Assembly (NCBI GenBank): GCA_025558075.1
Contig: JAHLKF010000007.1
Coordinates: 186,001-250,000, forward strand
DNA: 64,000 nt
Direction of reading: 5' to 3'
Source of the DNA: Gaertneriomyces semiglobifer
Lineage: Eukaryota > Chytridiomycota > Chytridiomycetes > Spizellomycetales > Spizellomycetaceae
Shown here one piece after another: positions 37,301-50,416 of the stretch. The notes under the pieces are model-generated. The model ran no database searches, was not told the origin of the DNA, and was given only the letters and a program-made list of their open reading frames with translations. The stretch's first letter is position 1, and each line of letters opens with the position of its first letter. Position numbers and translations under genes: made by a program.

Positions 37301-39000
37301 GTGGGTACGCCATTAGAATTGGGGAAAACCTGGACTGGAAAACGATCTGAATTGCTCAGGACGGGTGACCAGTCGCCTAAGGAGGCGGCATCCAGTGATG
37401 ATTCGGTTACAAATGTGCGCAAGTAACCCCGAAAGGCGATAGTCCCTTGCTGAAGGATCGCTAACGCTCGGGCAATTAGTGACGGCACGTTTGCGGCGAG
37501 GCAAAGGGACTACCTACCATTCTCAGGCATGCGAAATATGTAACTTAAATCCGTAGTGTGGCACGCTAGATTGCCGCACACGTCACCCATGGCGTCATCC
37601 TGACCGCCCATCCAAGGTGCCTCCCACAAGTAACTCCAAAGAAGAGCTGTGCTACCCTGCAGAGAGTGGCGTTGTGGGCAAAGGAATAACCAATCCGTTG
37701 TCATCCGCGTGAGATATGGTTTGCGGTCTTCCATAAGACCTCCTTGGTCTGTGTCGTAGACTTCTCGTATCTTACGATGGTGCGGGGTAAGCAAGCCTTC
37801 ACTGTTAAGGGAACAGCGTCAGGGGATGTCAGTGACCCAGAAGTTCTAAAAAGAAATTCGAACATACAGAGCAACGTTGAATGTGGAGAAAGCAATTGCA
37901 CCGGGATTGGCTTGATTTATGAACAATGATGTTTCGTTCGACGTGCCACCGATCTGAGATAATTGCGTTTAGCATTCCGAGCACGGGAATTTCAAAGCAG
38001 AGATATTTACCATCACTGACGTTCCATACAGTACGTCAGCCTCTTTGAGTAGCTCAAAAGGGTTGTCGAGTATATCCAGTCCATCTACGACTGGAAGGAA
38101 CGTTCGATAAACCAGCTGGGAAATCTTGTCTTCGTGGTCCCCATTCCTTGCATTCAGAATTTGACGAGCGCCTTTTGCCTGCATGCAAGTTTTCGTTCGG
38201 CACCCGAGTCTCAAAGCCATTTCGGATGCCTTTTGTTGACTCTGAGTTGGAGAACTGAGTCTGACAGCGGGCGGTGACATGAGAACCATCCGTTTCGCTA
38301 TGTCCCGCGTAGACGAATGCGCAAGATGGATAATTGCTGACTGGGCTCCTGCAGATTGGCCTAGTAATGTTATTCGCGACGGATCGCCACCAAAGGCTTG
38401 AATGTTATTCGCAACCCATTGTAGTGCAAGACGTTGGTCTAAGATGCCGTAATTGGCTGGCCCGGTTTGGCTGTCATCCAATTCACTTAAATCGAGGTAA
38501 CCAAAAACTGACAGCCTGTAGTTGAAGCTGACGACGATAGCGCCCAAAGTCCGTGATAAGTCCGCACCATCATATGAAGCAAGGCTTGCGCTCCCAGTGT
38601 CAAACGATCCGCCATGGATAAAAATCAAAACGGGCAGAGAAGGCGTTGCAAAATTGGCAGAATCCTCTATAGGCGTCCAAATATTTAAGTAAAGGCAATC
38701 CTCGGATATTGTTTCTGGGCACAGGATGGTCTGGCACACCTGGTAACAACTAGGACCGACGCTGGTTGCTGAAATAGTGGTCGCAGATATCGGTGCAATG
38801 GTTGGTGCCTCCCAACGAGCGGCTTCTGCGTAACGGATGCCCACAAATTGAAATGTCCCATGTTCGTTGGCTCGGCCAGCTATTCTTCCAATGGTAGTGT
38901 CTACTTCGGCGATATCACCAGGCGCTGCCCCCAGCGTAGAGGCTATCAAAATACAGGCATATAATACCTGCACTCGCAATAATGCTGTTAAGCTGATCAT
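34356..39000 (-). CDS. Carboxylesterase-ABCG transporter fusion
   Basis: Seven exons (39000-38011, 37953-37868, 37801-37518, 37460-36748, 36685-36509, 36447-35238, 35176-34356) fit in phase and encode 1,426 residues. Residues 1-~25 are a signal peptide. Residues to ~538 form a complete type-B carboxylesterase: oxyanion motif IFIHGGSF, nucleophile LLGQSAGA, acid in GGTSNETSLF, and His in NLACHTTDLSYIF. A membrane segment follows (SVLITSFAIIGCVLGTQFYLLL, about 555-580). The ABCG nucleotide-binding domain has Walker A GSSGAGKTT, signature ISGGQRRR and Walker B VLFLDEPTSGLD. Then come the ABCG2-type membrane domain and a short cytosolic tail. The esterase end, membrane segment and Walker A share exon 4 without a stop, so this is one gene. 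Topology is coherent: esterase outside, ATPase inside. The insert after the NBD (about 880-1050) is polar and unusually long. Confidence 0.85.
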
Positions 39001-39351
39001 CGTTCGCTGTTGGAATGGCTGACTTACACTTACTCCTTAACTTCTGTTCAAACCGACGCAGAAATGCTGGAGAAAAGCCGCCACCCCTGTAATCTTTAAT
39101 TTCACATAACAGCTCACTTTCCAATATGGAAGCATTTCCAAGTAAATGTTGACTTTGGTTGAAAGGAAGTTGAAGTCGTTGGTTGAAAGAACTTGCACCA
39201 GTATTATGCGTGCCGTTCCGAAGGTTCAAAGTTGCTTTTAACTCGACGCGATGAACCGCCGGTCGCTATTGCAAATTTGATATTGTTCGTCATAACCTCG
39301 GAGCTTTGGCCACTTCACCAGGAATTCTCTCTGAACAGTGTTGCTATCAAT
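39001..39351. promoter_or_regulatory. Shared divergent promoter region
   Basis: 351 bp separate the start of the esterase-ABCG fusion (leftward) from the start of the alpha/beta hydrolase (rightward). Both must be transcribed from here, so co-regulation is possible. No specific operator motif was recognised. Confidence 0.45.
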
Positions 39352-40329
39352 ATGCCTCATAGTATACCTGTGCACCATGCAGAGACGCTAAACCCTTTGA
39401 ATCCTCCCCATCGCACTGCCATTCGGCTTCCAGCACCATGCAGAGTCTCAATCAAAGTTAATGGTCAGTATCAACTAGCAGCACAACTGTGTTACTGCAG
39501 CGCATGCATTCATCTTGCAGCATCACGATCAGATCCGTTAGACCACGAGGTTCCTGGCATCTTGCATAAAGCACCACAGCCAACGACGAACTGTGCGATT
39601 CTGGTATCCGGCGCTGGTGGCGGTGTTAGCGGGCCAATGGGCATGTACGTTTCCCTTGCTGCGCGATTGGCGCAAGTTGGAGTGCATGCCCTGCGTCTTG
39701 ACTACCGCGAACCAGCGCGGAGCCGCTATTGCGTTCCGGATGTCATTGCGGCTATTGAATGGATGATGAAAACCGAGGGTTGCACGAACTTTACGCTGGC
39801 TGGATGGAGCTATGGGGGAGCACCTGTTTTCACCGTAGGCGCTAAGCTCAAGGAGAGGATTAAAGGAGTTGCCACAGTAGCGAGTCAGGTGATTGTCCTT
39901 CGACAGTGCCAATGTTTACCTGCTCAGGTGTTCAACATGCATTGTCGATAGACAGCAGAGACTCAGGGAATAAAAGAACTGGCCCCCGTGCCAATTCTTC
40001 TCATGCATGGCACTGGCGACACATGCTTGTAAGTAAGATATCCATTTTATATGGTTACGTAACTGATTATTTGCAGGAGTTCGCGCTGTTCAGAGACATT
40101 ATATCAGATGTATGGAGATAAGTCTAACAGCGACCTGGTGCTATTTCCCGGTGATGACCATGGTTTGAGTAAAAATTCCGCTGCGGCAGAGAATAAGCTG
40201 TTTGCTTTCTTTTGCCGCGTTTTGGGCGTCTCTGCCAACAACGATGGAGGACAAAGTTTGATTCACGGCGCAAAGGAAGGTAGACGGGTTATGGCGGAAG
40301 GTCACGACATGGAAAATGAGAGCTTCTGA
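39352..40329 (+). CDS. Alpha/beta hydrolase (dienelactone-hydrolase-like)
   Basis: Three exons (39352-39888, 39952-40028, 40077-40329; introns 63 and 48 nt) give 288 residues. The fold is visible from ILVSGAGGGVSGPM (first beta strand and oxyanion loop), LRLDYREP, nucleophile elbow LAGWSYGGAP, acid in LLMHGTGDTC and His in FPGDDHGL. The triad Ser/Asp/His is complete. There is no signal peptide, so a cytosolic serine hydrolase acting on a small ester or lactone is likely; the substrate is unknown. It is divergent from the esterase-ABCG gene and convergent with the second ABCG gene. ATG at 39352 was chosen as the first in frame after the divergent promoter; TTG-initiated extensions upstream were ignored. 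Confidence 0.8.
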
Positions 40330-40437
40330 TTCGAGCTCGAACTCGTCGACCATTCGTTGAATTTATTTGCATCAGAAAAATAAAAAGCCGTCATGTCACT
40401 CAGACTGGGCAACATGGGTACCAAGCCTACACCATGA

Positions 40438-42869
40438 CTATACTCTCTCTGCTAAAATAAATTGGTGCGCATCCGGGTGGTTCTTCTCAGTGTAAGCCAA
40501 GCAAACACCTGATAAAACAATGCCCAGCCGCATATAGCAGCGATGCACACGCCCCTCGAGGGTGTTTCCTGAGAAAGCATTAAGTGGTGCCCGTGAGGTT
40601 GCAAGTGGAGTACTTCTCACCAAACTGAATGCCTCAACCACTTCTTCTCCGGACGGTTTACAGAAGGCGCCTGTTCCCCCGCTGCAATCAAATGTTAGTC
40701 CCTTGAATTCATTAATCATGAATCCGCCGTACGCATATCGAACGATGGAAAGCCTGTGTACATTGGTTAGACGAGATTGTTGAAGTTATTACGACAGCTT
40801 ACCATTGGATCCATCTCAAAATGGGTGTCACGCTCGAAATATTACCAAAATTTCCGCCAAAGATGACAAAGACGACCACAACCAACGGTCCAAACACTTG
40901 AGCCATCTGTACATTGGGAGCCGCAGCTCCAATGATCATACCCAGAGATTGCGATGCAAATACAACCACTTGCGTATCGGCAAAGTAGTAGAGAAACCGC
41001 GCAAAGCTGTGATTCAAACCAATGAGCCAGTACACTGGTATGCTAAAACATGCCGATGCGATAGCAGCAGTTGGCCACTGAGAAATCGCCTTGGCAGCGT
41101 AGGCGGTAGATACGCGATACATGCCTGCCGCTCGCTCACGGAGAATCATGCGACGCTCCAAAGGGAATACCGTGATGATTGGTTGCAGAAACGAGAATAC
41201 CTGAACACAGGTCCGGTCAAGTGATGTTCTCATCAGCAAGCAAGATCCTTGTGTATACCTGATTGATACATATGAAGAACAACACTCCAACTCGATTTTG
41301 CACGCCAGCGGCATCCAGGTCGATCCGGAAGAAAACAAACCCCAAGAGAAGGAAGAGCAAGAGTTGTTGGAAAATGTGCGCAATGATTATTGTTCTTCCA
41401 CGCATCACGCTCTGAGTTCTTTAAATGTTACACTTTTCCGTCGACAGATATGTGATGTGGGGTCTCACCTTGAAGTTGCGCTGGAGCAAAATACCAAGTT
41501 CATAAAAGTAAGGAACTCCAAATCTCTCCATTTCAGATGACTGAGCTTGCCTTTCCAAACTCAACCGATGCCGAGCCACTACACTTTTGCCCAGGCGTCT
41601 TTGTTGCTCCATAACTTCGGAAACCAATTTATCGTCTATTGGCGGTACGTATTTTGATTGCAACGCTGGCCAGTTCTCGATGAAGCGTTCAACGTTCCTC
41701 TCGGTCTCCGGGTTCTTGGGATCCACCTGAAGGATGTCGAGGAAGAAGTCTGCGGGGTTTGTGTGCATTGGTATGTGAAACCCCTGACTCTCAAAAAGCT
41801 GTAATGCCTCATTTGGTGGACCAAACCAGACGTTTTTGCCTTGCGCCATCAATCCCACGACGTCTAACAAGTCCAGGATCGTTTCACGTGGCATATGTAT
41901 AGTCATAATGAGCGTCTTTCCGGTCTTCTTGGCATATCTTTTCAATAGTGCAATCAGATTTTGCGATGTTGCGGCATCCAATCCCTTTTTAACGCCGTTT
42001 TACGGCCTGTGTTTAGTAAGGGTACCATACGACGCAATTGTGCCGGACACTACCGTAGTTGGTTCGTCTAAGAACAACAATCCGGGGTCCGCAACTAGCT
42101 CAATACCGATAGAGACACGTTTCTTTTCGCCACCAGATATTCCACCAACAGACGGATTGCCGATTCTGGAATGAGCAATGTGGGAGAGACCAAGGGCCTC
42201 CAACGCAAGGCTAACCCTCTGCAACTTCTGCGCCTTTGAGAATTGAGAGTTAGGCAGTCGCAGCAGAGCCGCAGTCTCTAGGGTCTCTCGCACTGTCAGG
42301 TTCTCGTACAACAGATCCTCTTGCTCCACGTAACCAATTTTTTTCTTCCACGTCCGTCTCTCGCGAATTTTCCCATTCTGAAGGATAATTCCGGAAGGCT
42401 TTCCTGTTGGCACTCGCCCAGCCAAGATATTTAGCAATGTCGTTTTGCCGGCGCCACTTCCTCCCATTATTGCGACGATTTCTCCAGGTTTGGCGATACC
42501 GGAGACACCGTGCAAGATTTCCCTGGTGGTTCTCCGTTTCCCACGACCCATTTCAATTTCGTATCGGACGTCTTGCCATTGGAGAAGCACATGGTCGTCA
42601 TCATATGGTACTGCTTCAGCCGTGGTTTGCTCGATATCATTCGGGATTGAAGGTCCCGATGCACCGTTGGCAGGTATATCAATGGCAACCTCCTCCCCGT
42701 CTTCGAGGACATCGGGTGACTTTTCGGGGAGTTCATTACCGAGAGCTTCAAAATTGGCCGAATTATCGGCTACAGGAATGTTAGGGGTGACTCGAGCGGA
42801 TGAGAACAGAGGTGGTGCGCTTGATGGAACCCGGACCATCTCCTGGTGGTTGCTGTTTGCATTCTGCAT
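40438..42869 (-). CDS. ABCG-family half-transporter
   Basis: A conventional NBD-TMD half-transporter of the ABCG/White type. Exon 1 is 42869-42054 and exon 2 starts at 41984. Three or more further exons reach about 40438; their exact limits are approximate. Motifs: Walker A GGSGAGKTT, signature GGISGGEKKR and Walker B LLFLDEPTT, with GLD restored across the intron. Membrane helices follow (IIIAHIFQQLLLFLLLGFVFF, GPLVVVVFVIFGG). The C-terminal loop has Cys residues (TFDCSGGTGAFCKPSGEE), as in the last extracellular loop of the family. The N-terminal ~90 residues are acidic and disordered. Such half-transporters dimerise to export lipids, sterols or drugs. The substrate is unknown. It lies tail-to-tail with the alpha/beta hydrolase. 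No esterase domain is present here, unlike the neighbouring fusion. Confidence 0.85.
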
Positions 42870-43600
42870 ACTGCTTCCTTCGGCGCCGAGGCACTGTGAA
42901 AGGTAAGAGGCTAACGGGAGCTCGAGTTGTTTGAGGAACGATTGTTGGAGACACAATGATAAAACGGAAATCCATGGGAAAATTGCATGCGGACAGGAAG
43001 ATCGTTGCGTGAAATACTGTATTAACAAACACAGGGTTCGCCTTCAGATCGAAAGGTGCATCTGATTTATGGGAACTCGGGTCAACGCAAAGCCTACTTA
43101 TACGTGATCCGATGACATATTTTCTCACTCGCTTCCAGTCTTTTTGCCATAATGATGACCCACAGCGTGGACATGCCACTTGAATACTGTACGTTCAATC
43201 CGAGGCAGCGGTTGTGACGAGCAGGACATTGTCGTCCTAGTATATATATAAAGCGGGGCAAACGGTGGTTTCCCAACATTTCCGTCAAGTTCTCCTCTCA
43301 AGCGACTGCATTTGGATTCGCTACTTCCGAGAGGATGTCGTTACGTCGTTCTGCGGTTTGAGCGATCCGACCTAGAAGCAGCGGGCGCTATGATATATTG
43401 GTTACAGTGATCGCCGGTTCCGATGAGCTGAGAGCGACGCGTATCTTCTTTGCGAGGACTTGCTCATCTTTAGGCCTGGCTTTGATGAAAGTCGTCGCCA
43501 GGACGATCACCAAACCGCCTTCAGCCCAGCCTGATGATCATGCACTCCGGGCATGCAACGATATGTCTCCAAACAAAAACACCCAAATATCCACTTCTGA
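42870..43600. other. Intergenic region with a TATA-like element
   Basis: About 730 bp upstream of the second ABCG gene and downstream of the TPT-DUF3431 gene. A TATATATATAAAG element occurs near 43240. A + strand frame at 43398-43685 has no recognisable similarity. No RNA gene was seen. Confidence 0.35.
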
Positions 43601-45793
43601 CTACGGGAAAGGTACCTGTACCTCTCTTGGCTGTCCTGTGAAGAGAATATGCCAAGTGTACTCTAGCATACGGCCTGACCAATAGTCGGCCCACTCCCCA
43701 GACATGAGGAAATCGTAAATTTCTTGATACAGCTGTTTTGGGCGAGAGTGAACAGTGCTGTTATGTACAATAAACTACATTCATGGTGTTTAGACCATGA
43801 CATGAGAGCGATACAGCTGCAAAGGCACCTGCTCTTACCTGTGCGCAACAGGTGTACTCGATGATTTCCGGCGGAGGACCCAGGTGTTTGGCGTAGAATC
43901 GGTCCCAGAATACCTTTAAGCGCCAGTTTCCTTCCGCATCCTCGCCAAGACTGCGATCATCGATGGTAAGGTTTTTTACGTGATGGAAGGTAGCTGGAAT
44001 TTTAATGAATGGCGCTGCATCCCAATTCCCCTTAAGTAGAAGCTGATCTACGGGGCCGGTACTGTGCCAAGATTGGCGGTGGCCATGAATGAAAGCCATG
44101 CGTTTCGGCAGATCCTCCCAATTATCGAGGATAAATTTTCTAGGGTGATACATTAACTGGGTGATCGAATGACGAACACGATGGATTTGACGGGCTTACA
44201 TATATGTACTTGCTTCATTCCCTTTATTCGGCAGACTGTGTGTAGCCTCCGCGTCCCCTTTCTGATATACGGTGTATGAAATGCGTTCGTCGAGATATAC
44301 CGGCAGCCAGCTGACATCCTCCTTTGAGCGCGATACAATAACTAACTTTTCCCGTTCCACAATTTGAGTCTCAGTCTGAGTCTGACAGAGTGTCAAACCA
44401 TATTTAGTGCTTAACAACATGATACTAGTTAACGCGAGTAGCAGAATTGTTACTCCAATGACTAGGGCTCGTTGAGGATTGCCGCGGCGGAAATTACGAC
44501 GTAATATTTCTTCATTGTGGTACCACATGAACGCAAAAGTAGCGATTGCGTAGCCGAAGAGTTGCACGCCGGTCAGGCTTGTGCCGAAAACGAAGAAGGC
44601 GACAAGGAGGATGACGAGATCTCGGAAAATACTGGCGGAAGATGAGGCGAATTTCGAAAATTTATACTGTAGGTAGCGCGATGTGTTAGTAACCAAAATA
44701 CTTTTCTTGTCGGCGTAGAGGGATGCCGTACCATTAGCAAATTCACAACATATAATCCTGCTAGGGACGCAACATTCACGATGATTAAGTCTACTCTCAT
44801 CCGAGAAGCGTCCTGTGAACTCATCCGGCGGAGTTCCATAGCTAGAAACGTCACAGCACCGAGTACGGTCGCGGCCTGGAGTGGACGATGAGAGTAAGAA
44901 CGAAGCCGGACATAAAATGAGCCTACGAACCGGTGAAATCCACAAGAGCTGCTCCACGGGTTTTAGGTCGAGTAGCTCCGCTGTTTTCTCACTCATTAAG
45001 CGTCGTAGACCTTCCAACATCACGGCACCACAAAGAAAAACCACTCCCAGCGCATTAGGATTCGATTCACCAAGTATAGTAATGAATATGCCCCAAGATA
45101 GAAGACCGAGATGAAACCAGACTGGCTGTTCTACCGGAGGAGTGTTTCTGATCCGGCTGCTGATGAGGGGCACAAGTAATACCGGCAGAAAACTCTGTCC
45201 AAACGTCCGTCAGCCCAACAGTTAACTTTCCTACAACACCTGTTAACGGTACCTTCAACACTTGCAGGAGCGGCAAGGAGAGATACATATAGGCTACGTT
45301 CGTGAGGCAAGTGCTAAGCGCAAAAAGCGCGGCCAGCGGCAAGACCTTTTGACAATAGGTCTTCCATGTCGTTTCAATAATCGTCTCTCCAAAGCGCTTT
45401 GAACGCCGTCTGAAGTAGACCCATCTCAGTAGAGACAGGGCGCAAAGTTGTAGACATGAAATCAATATCGGAAAATCTGAAATACGACGCGGCTCAGTAT
45501 AGGCCAAAAAGATGTGTGGTCACCGCGTTGAGCTCACTGTTGTCATTGTGGGATAGGATCTTTTTGCTCGTAACGCCCACCAGAGAACCAAAGACCGCCA
45601 GGGCTCTGTACAGAGAAATACCATTAGGTAAGCCGGACAAGGCTGCGCCCAAAATGCTTGGGACCCACCCTATTATTAAGGCTCCTTTGAGTGATGTTCC
45701 CGACACGGCGGTTGATTGACTTTCACGCATTTGTTGAGCCTGGCATTCATTCGGTACCATCAGCTCGTACTGTCCGCTATGTGAGGACTCCAT
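43601..45793 (-). CDS. Nucleotide-sugar-type transporter (TPT/DMT) fused to DUF3431
   Basis: About five exons. The first encodes MESSHSGQYELM and a TM segment (SLYRALAVFGSLVGVTSKKIL). A ~72-nt intron joins it to FPILISCLQLCALSLLRW. Further TPT-family helices follow (AALFALSTCLTNVAYMYLSLP, SFLPVLLVPLISSRIRN, FRDLVILLVAFFVFGTSLTG). After the last transporter helix (FGYAIATFAFMWYHNEEI) the same exon continues into another hydrophobic segment (VIGVTILLLALTSIMLLSTKY) and then DUF3431: VSRSKEDVSWLPVYLDE, SLPNKGNEASTY, FILDNWEDLPKRMAFIHGHR. The last exon ends MLEYTWHILF, matching the DUF3431 end. The stop is at 43601-43603. The transporter would move a sugar nucleotide into the Golgi, with DUF3431 as a lumenal tail. 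DUF3431 has no assigned function that I know of. Confidence 0.75.
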
Positions 45794-48050
<2,257 letters not shown>

Positions 48051-48462
48051 GCTGCTTTGTGTAATTTAAAATCGTCCGTCATGTATTATAGTATTGTTTG
48101 CCAGTAACATCGCTCCTAAGTTGAATCCAGCATTTTCCTGAAGTCCGTTTATTCTGACACTAGCTACTAGTAATGCGGAATTGCGCTGTTGGCAATGTTG
48201 CTAGAAGTCCACCTGCTCAACCCCTTCGCGTCAAATGTCTCTCATTGGTTCGACGCGTGCGAACGTGAGACATTGACTTCGAGAAACGTGCTCCTCCGTT
48301 GGCATTTACTGTCCAGTGGAAGGAGCACGACAGTGGGGCAACTCAGACCAAAGAGATGGTGTCTTGATCATACGAATATGGCTTGTCTGTCAATGCTATT
48401 AAAGCTCGCCGCTGGATGCGGGAGTTCCCCAATTCGCAACCTCATCAAGTAACTACCTCATC
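48051..48462. other. Intergenic region, no gene recognised
   Basis: About 410 bp between the mutase stop codon and the phosphatase start. Short random frames only. Confidence 0.4.
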
Positions 48463-50001
48463 ATGGCCTGGCCGACAGTATGGTTTGCCTTGTGGACGTT
48501 AGCTGTGCCTACATTGGCTTTTCCTATTTCGCAGCAGCATGTGCTGTCGATACCAAAGACCCCAGTGAACGGATCAGAACCCAACTTTGCTTCTAAGACG
48601 CCTTATCCTGCACCGGCAACAGAGCCATCAACGCTGGAGGGATACCACTTAGAGCAGGTGCAAATGGTAACCATCATTGCTTTTGAGTGAATATATATCA
48701 TCAAGCCCCTGTCTGACCAACTTGTGGATAGGTTCTTCGGCATGCTTCGCGAGCTCCAACTAAACCCGGTATTTTGGACATGCGAGCACTGCAGAAACAT
48801 ATCACGAGTTCCCCGTCACTTCGAGCAGAGTACGAATGGATAAGACAATGGAAACCAATGTATATGGATGAGGAGGGCCTTTTGACTGCGAGTGGCGAGA
48901 GGGAAGCATGGTTGCTGGGAACGAGGTTTAAGGGGCGATACCGCAGCCTACTGCAGTGAGTACCACTTCCATAAGTCTATGAAATTGCATATGGCTGATC
49001 CGCAAACTCCTATCGCAGAGCCAATGCCTACTATCCCCATTTCTTTCGGTTCATTTCATCGCGCTCGCCGAGGTCATTCCTAACGGGCCACTTCTTCGCA
49101 TCCGGGTTGTTCTCACAGAACAAAGGCGAGGCTTGCCACGACGTCCCATCACATGGCACATACATCCGCACCGTCGACCATTCCGACTCGCACATAACGA
49201 ACCCACATGGTTCATGTCCTGAATGGAAAAAGGTTGCTAAATCACAGGCGACACGGACGCTATTGAAGGAGGCCATGCATGAGCATTTGGGTCCAATCGC
49301 CGAGCGTCTTGGACAAGAGATTGGTGTGAGCTTGCGCGGTGATGATGTGTGGACCATCTATCATCTCTGCGCATTTGGTCATCTTGTCCCGGAAGATGAG
49401 AGCAATGAAACGAAGCGATTTTGCGCGCTGTTAAGCGACGGCGACTTTGAGAAAGTGTCATATGTTGCCGATTTGCGGTCATGGGCAAAAGTAGGCTACG
49501 GGGAACTGAATGCAAATCTTGGTTGTGCTGTGGTTACCGACGTTATAGACAGTATGAACAGTCGAAACATTATGGATGTGAGACTCGGGCACTCTGAAAC
49601 AGTGGTTGCGGTCTTGCGCGCCTTGGTATGAGCATTGCAGTGCCTTGCACTCTGAACAAACACGCTAACATGTGTCTTAGGGAATATACGGCGAAGCAGG
49701 GTCAAGGCCAGATGTCCCGCCCGCAGACTGGCGCACTTCGGACATCATCCCATTTCTGGCTAATGTGGTATTCGAACTTTACTCGTCGCCAGTTAGTTCG
49801 GATACATTCGTACGGGTACTTCACAATGAGAGGCCGGTGACAGTTCCTGGGTGCCCAATACGGGATGACTCTCTATGCGAGTTTAACACCTTCCAAGCAG
49901 TTGTAAAGCAACGTGGCCTGCTAAATTGCAAAGTTGAAGATATGTGTCACGACAAAACTTCGAATGACGTTGACTTGAACACGTTCATCATCAGTTTGTA
50001 A
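48463..50001 (+). CDS. Histidine acid phosphatase, MINPP/phytase-like, secreted
   Basis: Four exons (48463-48666, 48732-48955, 49019-49625, 49681-50001) encode 451 residues. A signal peptide is clear (MAWPTVWFALWTLAVPTLAF). The fold is histidine phosphatase clade 2, closest to multiple inositol polyphosphate phosphatase: VLRHASRAPTKPG near the N-terminus, FRFISSRSPRSFLTGHFFASGLF, then DDVWTIYHLCAFGHL and the C-terminal RLGHSETVVAVL, where the catalytic proton donor is expected. The usual active-site motif is RHGxRxP; here Gly is Ala (RHASRAP). Both Arg residues and the His are kept, so activity is possible. It would release phosphate from inositol phosphates outside the cell or in the secretory pathway. 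Cys residues in the tail (PGCPIRDDSLCEF, LNCKVEDMC) suggest disulfides. The C-terminal exon is fully in phase. Confidence 0.82.
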
Positions 50002-50416
50002 ACGGGTGATTAAGACGAGAGTAAAAATTCACTAATATAGAACCATGTTTTGCACTGTATCTTTTGTGGTGAATGGTTAACCCAGTAGCCAATGCATCCG
50101 CTGCCTTCGCAATATACTGGACATGTTCCAAAGGCAACTCCGACAACGCGTCCGAGGTGAGTCATACCGTCACGTGACCCTCTCTTTTTCTCCTCTAACA
50201 ACGGAGACTTTTGAAGCAGCTTTTGACACTTTCACCTACTTTTTCGTTACAAAGAACGATCGACGAAGCGTGACATGTAAGTACTTGTGAGAGTAGATGG
50301 TTATGCTCATGTTGCACCGTTTGTTCGACTGCCAGCGGTACTTACGGTGTCTTCTGTTTTCGCTTTAGTGAGGACGTCTGTTTGACCAACTTAACCTGTA
50401 CAAGAACCCAATCACA
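50002..50416. other. Upstream region of ribosomal protein gene
   Basis: Pyrimidine-rich DNA at 50175-50250 (CTCTTTTTCTCCTCTAAC and CTACTTTTTCG) is typical of a ribosomal protein promoter or leader. No coding feature was recognised. Confidence 0.4.

Noticed and set aside
34356..39000. Treating the esterase and ABCG parts as two genes
   Set aside because: Exon 4 runs without a stop from the esterase end to Walker A, all seven junctions keep phase, and no start, promoter gap or alternative N-terminus for the ABCG part was seen.
43398..43685. A 95-codon + strand frame
   Set aside because: No similarity or splice context, and it overlaps the last exon of the TPT-DUF3431 gene on the other strand.
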